NCBI GenBank assembly: GCA_019843655.1
Contig: JACDQD010000006.1
Coordinates: 27,732,246-27,796,245, forward strand
DNA from: Lethocerus indicus
Lineage: Eukaryota; Arthropoda; Insecta; Hemiptera; Belostomatidae
DNA length: 64,000 nt
Reading direction: 5' to 3'
The notes under the pieces are model-generated. The model ran no database searches. It worked only from the letters and a program-made list of their open reading frames with translations, and had not been told where the DNA came from. A program made the translations under genes and the position numbers. Of this stretch, positions 60,147 through 64,000 are shown piece by piece (positions within the stretch are counted from its first letter, which is position 1; the number at the start of each line of letters is the position of its first letter).

Positions 60147-60269
60147 CAGTTATGCTCCCGCCCTTTGTAGTCCCCAACTTTGGGAACCATTTATGTGACT
60201 ATAATTCGACAGGCAAAGAACTGTTCGGTGCCGAATGGGGTCCACCGGGCCCGTGGCTATTGCTGTATT

Positions 60270-60306
60270 CGGCTCAAACCATTCATTCGCCACACAGGTG
60301 AGAAAG
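60270..60306 (+). other. ratchet-like splice junction, weaker
   Basis: CACACAG (to 60297) is joined to GTGAGA. The donor half is strong; the upstream stretch is pyrimidine-rich but interrupted by purines and lacks a clear CTAAY. It is the third and last CAGGTRAG on the plus strand. Confidence 0.3.
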
Positions 60307-60308
60307 AA

Positions 60309-60345
60309 TTTTATATAAAATATAAAATCTATTTTATATAAAATC
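60309..60345. repeat. duplicated 14-bp palindrome
   Basis: ATTTTATATAAAAT, itself palindromic, occurs twice about 22 bases apart. AT-rich, so DNA unwinding or cruciform formation is plausible. Confidence 0.7.
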
Positions 60346-61203
60346 GTTGCTAGTTCATCTGGCTGCTCGATTAATTAATACCAATTAACTCTTCAAACCC
60401 TAAGTTCCTTAATTTACAATTGTAACTTTCTTCTTTTAGATCCCTCCCCATCATCCTTGTTTGGGACTTAACATACAAAACTATTATACATAAGAATACC
60501 ACTACACAAAAAGAAAATTTTAGCTTATAGCCGAAGCAAAAATCTTTAGGTGACGACCCACTTTTTTAAACGACGGCCCAATTAATTAATACTTTTTCTT
60601 CCGGTCTCACTTTGTTCGGTTGTGTCGTATCAAAAGGGGGTTTCAAACATTTCAGAAGTGCTTTCAGAAACGTTTGTCTGCATTGTGATCTCCAGTTCTA
60701 TAAACCGTATAGAGGAGGGTATGGTTGGGGTTTTGGGGGTGCCTTGAGAGGATTTTTCCCTCAATTAGGGCCTGTGGGGGGCCCTTCACAGCGGCAGCCC
60801 TTTGCTCGGTCGGACCTGTCAAAGACACGTCTGTCTTTGGAAGTCGACATCTCTCTGTACACCTGATTAAGCCCTGATGGCCCTCTCCGCTCCCCCGGCT
60901 CTCCACTCGGGACAAGAAAGAAAGAAACTAATTGTTACTCGGAAAATCATCTCTGTCCATGGATTTACAGATTCCCGATTTGCTAGCTCGCAATATCTCA
61001 CTAGATTTGGTTCAGTCTGACGTATTTCCTACTAACGTTTTTATTATATGAAACTTTCCTTTATCTTCAAATTTATAATTCAAGTTACTGTTATATTTTC
61101 ATTCCCTGTAAATCGCTGGAATTGTGACTATTTGGCCACATATCATATAATAATTTGATTGCTCCGTTACCTCTACTATATTATTTAGTGCTAAACTAAA
61201 CGT

Positions 61204-61229
61204 GTTTCGGTTCCTCGCCATCTACAGTT
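61204..61229 (-). repeat. hammerhead-like relic
   Basis: On the minus strand: ACTGTAGATGGCG, then AGGAACCGAAAC. It matches without gaps at 20 of 26 positions. The first box reads CTGTAGA (one key A lost), and GGC/ACC weakens stem II, but the CGAAAC box is intact. The stem III end is GAAACACG rather than GAAACCGG. Confidence 0.55.
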
Positions 61230-61375
61230 TCATTTTGTTACTCGTATACTTTCTGCAGTGACAAGATGCTTATTCGGCAGACGATTTGCCTGGTTAACTC
61301 ACTGTATTACTGAACATAAATAATTTAAGCAGCAAACCTTGTCTCAACACAAACAACCAGGTACAAATCAAAATA

Positions 61376-61404
61376 GGGTTTGGCTTCTCGGTTTTATCAG
61401 TAGC
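61376..61404 (-). repeat. hammerhead-like relic
   Basis: On the minus strand: GCTACTGATAAAACCG, then AGAAGCCAAACCC. The first box is CTGATAA; stem II GG-side has become ACC while GCC remains; the CGAAAC box has lost its G. It lies 172 bases from the previous copy in the same orientation. Confidence 0.5.
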
Positions 61405-62171
61405 ACTCCGTCAGTATTTTAACATGTTTGCTACGGAAGTGGCACTTCTGGAGCACCACGACTAAACTGAGCTCACTACAGAGCGATAACAATCATTTTA
61501 GGAAATAATGAAAATATAATAACTGCTCTGAGGACCAATTAATTGTAATTAACTAGTAATTTGGCTGGCCGATATATTTAACTGAATGAAATGCGTTTTA
61601 CTTGCGTTGCTGACTTAAAAATCCTTTCAATTATCTTGTCAGGATCGTTGACCGAGTTCATTAGTGCCATTAAGTCTCATTGTTAGCTGGTATAAGGAAC
61701 GCTCTTCTGGCGGCTTTGCTCTTATTTAACTATGAACTCATTCTTATTCGCTCTTAATAAGGTCAAACAACCCACAGAGAAATGGGGGCTACCGCGTATA
61801 TTTCTATAGTCTAAACATGTCAGATTAGGTAGTATCTCGCCACAATTTAATTTACGAGTGGTAAGAGGAATAACAATTAGGTTATCGGAATAATGATCGG
61901 ATTGAATTTAATTTTAAAGCTAAAGAAGTGTTGCCCGGTATGAAGACCAAACCAGCGAGAAGAGCTAGCGCCCTAAGATATTACAGTCTCCAGTAATAAA
62001 TTCAGAGTAGACTGACACCTCGATATCTAAGTAGTACTGTATTGACTTTGATGGGCCCATATTTGTAATTCGAGTGTCCCATGAATGTTCAATGCCGGCC
62101 GGATTTATGGTGGGGCGTCGAATAGAGATACCAAAATTTAAATACAAAGAGCATTAAAACAACGCGTCGTC

Positions 62172-62197
62172 CAGGCTTTCGGCGTTAGCCAGAATAC
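62172..62197 (-). repeat. hammerhead-like relic, shortened
   Basis: Plus-strand GGCTTTCGGCGTTAGCCAG keeps TTTCGGC..TT..GCCA with one base missing. On the minus strand this is GGCTAACGCCGAAAGCC: a paired stem II region followed by a GAAA box. The 5' box is lost. Confidence 0.4.
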
Positions 62198-62316
62198 TCT
62201 TTCATTGCACGGCCCTTGTTACATTCTGTACTTCGAGAGCTTCCGCGTGGGCGTTTCCTCCAATTAAAGTAGAATATTGTTGGTGGCGTGAAGCGAAAAT
62301 TGATGAGTTGGGCGGG

Positions 62317-62345
62317 GCCGGTTTCGGCGTTCATCGCTCATCCTC
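62317..62345 (-). repeat. hammerhead-like relic with paired GCG/CGC stem II
   Basis: On the minus strand: GAGGATGAGCGATGAACGC, then CGAAACCGGC. GGATGA replaces CTGATGA; stem II GCG/CGC has changed sequence but still pairs; the GAAA box and CCGG are intact; the triplet is GGC instead of GTC. The changed but paired stem suggests it decayed from a variant lineage rather than from the GGC/GCC form. Confidence 0.55.
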
Positions 62346-63196
62346 GTTCTGAGCGCTAATCTCCGCCCCCGAAAATCACCTTATCTCCATTTTTCGCCCA
62401 GCTCTGGACCGCCCCCGGCTCTGGGCTTCAACTTGGGTCATTAACTTTTCTCAGACAGGTTCGGTCCCTGGATTTGCATAACCTCCCGATTAAAAACTTC
62501 CCCACAGAACCGGGCGTTCTTCACTCAGGGCCTGGCTACTGTAGGGATTTAACGACTTCGGAAGCACGTAGTATAGAGTGCTTAGACTAGCTGCGGGCTT
62601 AGAGTGTAACTTAGCGAACTGGGGAATTATGTTTTAAGTTCCGCTTCCTACTCTGTAGAGAGTTAGAAATATGAATCCGTAATGGTTACTATCCTAAACT
62701 CTGTTAAAATTTTAATATTTAAATTTTTGATGATATTTTTGACATTGTACCTATTGCCTAATTCAATGTCAACCAAGAATCATTAAGAATAAAACAGAGA
62801 GTAGATTATCTCCACGTACAGCTTACAATATAATTTATTTGCTCGATATATTCAAACATGAAACCACCCCTACGCTAACTAAATATGACCACATTAGTGG
62901 GAAAAATTCTTATCGGATAGATCATTCATTTATTGAACCTAAATTGGCTTCAAGGTTGTGTACGTGTGAGTATGAATCTTTTTTATATCCGCTGAAAGCA
63001 ATTTTTATAGCGAAAATTCCCCGGATATTACACCAAAGAGGCTAACAGGCAATGAATGTATACAATTCTGTGTTGATCATAAAAATGTTTTTTTACTTTT
63101 TATCAAAACCGAAAACCCGCTCTCCATTTCTGGCCCCGGAACATCTGTTTTGTTTATCGCACTGGAATTTCTGTTCCCGGCGGTGACCGACATAAC

Positions 63197-63211
63197 AAAA
63201 AAAAAAAAAAA
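63197..63211. repeat. A15 homopolymer
   Basis: Uninterrupted A run, a possible poly(A) remnant, but no element body is recognisable upstream. Confidence 0.85.
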
Positions 63212-63541
63212 CAGAAAGAATAAAACGGTCGGCCGTATTTACTTTTTTTACATTCGCTGGAGCCGAACATTTATGTAATGCCTAACACAATATATGCTGC
63301 GCTAAGCGCTCTACTCGTTTTGTAGGTTTTGGGGAAGAATAAAAGTTGAATTGAGTTGCTTTTGTAAGTTGTAAAGCGGATTTTGAACGTGCGTGGGCAC
63401 TTCGGGCGGACATACGTCCGATCCGGTTACCTCGTTACAGGCCTATTTACGACCTAAGGTCAAAGCCAAGGGAAGTTTTGAAAGTTATAATGAAATATGC
63501 GCCTTCTTTTATAATAATACGACGTCTATTTTAGACCGTAC

Positions 63542-63578
63542 TGAAATATATTATTAAATACGGAATATTAATATATTT
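63542..63578. other. 11-bp AT-rich hairpin
   Basis: GAAATATATTA and TAATATATTTC flank a 15-base loop. Low-complexity composition raises the chance expectation. Confidence 0.45.
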
Positions 63579-64000
63579 CAATGAAACTGTAGCGTCCGTT
63601 TCTATCGAATGTTATTCGAGCTGTGATATTTTGATACTGTGATTAATTATTTAATCGTTTAGTCGTCATTTGGCCTTAGTGGCCAATATATAACGTACAT
63701 ATATTACGACACAATGGACTGTAGACACAATTTAGTATAACGAGCCATGGACATATACCTAATCAGAATAAAGCACCACCGGCCTTAGGTGGCCTTTATA
63801 CCAATAACCAATCAACCTTTAAACCAATCGATTTATTTAACTGATTCCTGAGGTTGACTGTTGCTATTTTAGTCGAAACATCGAAATCTCGATATGCTGA
63901 CACCACTGACAGCCATAAGTTAAGGGATATACCATTGATTTCTATTCAATGCAAAACATCACTTGATTTTGTCTTAAAATATTTAATATACTGGAAGACA

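Larger units (their letters stand above)
58300..61200. other. repeat-containing non-coding stretch
   Basis: Holds a duplicated repeat (58788 and 60020), two hairpins with the same loop (58567 and 59338), a ratchet-like CAG|GTGAGA at 60297 and a duplicated palindrome at 60309. Short minus-strand frames over both repeat copies are Lys/Arg/Glu-rich and parallel each other only because the DNA is repeated; I do not recognise them as a protein family. Confidence 0.55.
61405..64000. other. non-coding stretch
   Basis: GC-richer mosaic at 62280-62530 surrounds one hammerhead relic and includes ATTTGCATA. There is an 11-bp AT-rich hairpin at 63542 and an A15 run at 63197. Frames of 60-68 codons occur without domains. 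Nothing else is supported to the end of the window. Confidence 0.55.

Noticed and set aside
38849..62482. Five POU octamers (ATGCAAAT or ATTTGCAT) near 38849, 52860, 56636, 57286 and 62474
   Set aside because: About four are expected by chance at this base composition, so the number is unremarkable.
1..64000. Conserved microRNAs, homeobox exons, CRISPR arrays, rRNA
   Set aside because: I looked for familiar microRNA sequences (let-7, miR-10/100/125, miR-1, miR-9, miR-124, bantam and others), homeodomain coding motifs and regular spaced repeats, and saw none.

Overview
This window is AT-rich animal DNA (roughly 60 % A+T by eye, CpG not obviously depleted) with no convincing protein-coding gene. 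The longest open frames on either strand are about 120-143 codons. None shows a domain, signal peptide, family motif or splice-flanked exon that I recognise, and frames of that length are expected by chance in 64 kb. Long (TA)n tracts, one (GA)n tract and dispersed degenerate repeats point to an invertebrate, perhaps an arthropod, but no gene fixes the taxon.

Three signals stand out. (1) A short degenerate motif recurs on both strands, with about 25 recognisable copies. It matches the minimal type I hammerhead ribozyme carried by Penelope-like retroelements: catalytic box CTGANGA, mini stem II GGC-GAAAA-GCC, catalytic box GAAA, and a self-complementary stem III plus cleavage triplet, ACCGGTC. 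No copy is fully intact. Many cluster as tandem or inverted pairs (10.16-10.24, 28.96-29.07, 36.62-36.86 and 61.2-62.35 kb). (2) Two plus-strand sites, 1533|1534 and 31060|31061, look like recursive ('ratchet') splice sites: CTAAT, a pyrimidine tract, then CAG directly joined to GTRAGK. Both have the same branch-A-to-AG distance. With the absence of exons, this suggests that the window is inside a very long intron of a plus-strand gene. (3) Perfect or near-perfect short hairpins are concentrated between 23.6 and 34.0 kb, several in adjacent pairs.

Layout. 0-9.8 kb: unique-looking non-coding DNA with the first ratchet site. 9.8-23.3 kb: scattered hammerhead relics, three (TA)n tracts and G-rich patches. 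23.6-34 kb: hairpin-rich zone, second ratchet site, relics and a fourth (TA)n tract. 34.8-35.1 kb: very G-rich segment with a canonical G-quadruplex pattern. 36.6-36.9 kb: four hammerhead relics in about 240 bp. 37-58 kb: sparse, with weaker splice-like sites, two relics near 46 kb and small tandem repeats. 58.2-60.3 kb: (GA)n tract, a duplicated ~130-200 bp repeat of unknown family, and two hairpins sharing one loop. 61.2-62.4 kb: four hammerhead relics on one strand.

There is no operon or gene-to-gene context. The working picture is intronic or intergenic DNA in which old retroelement ends and structured repeats have accumulated.
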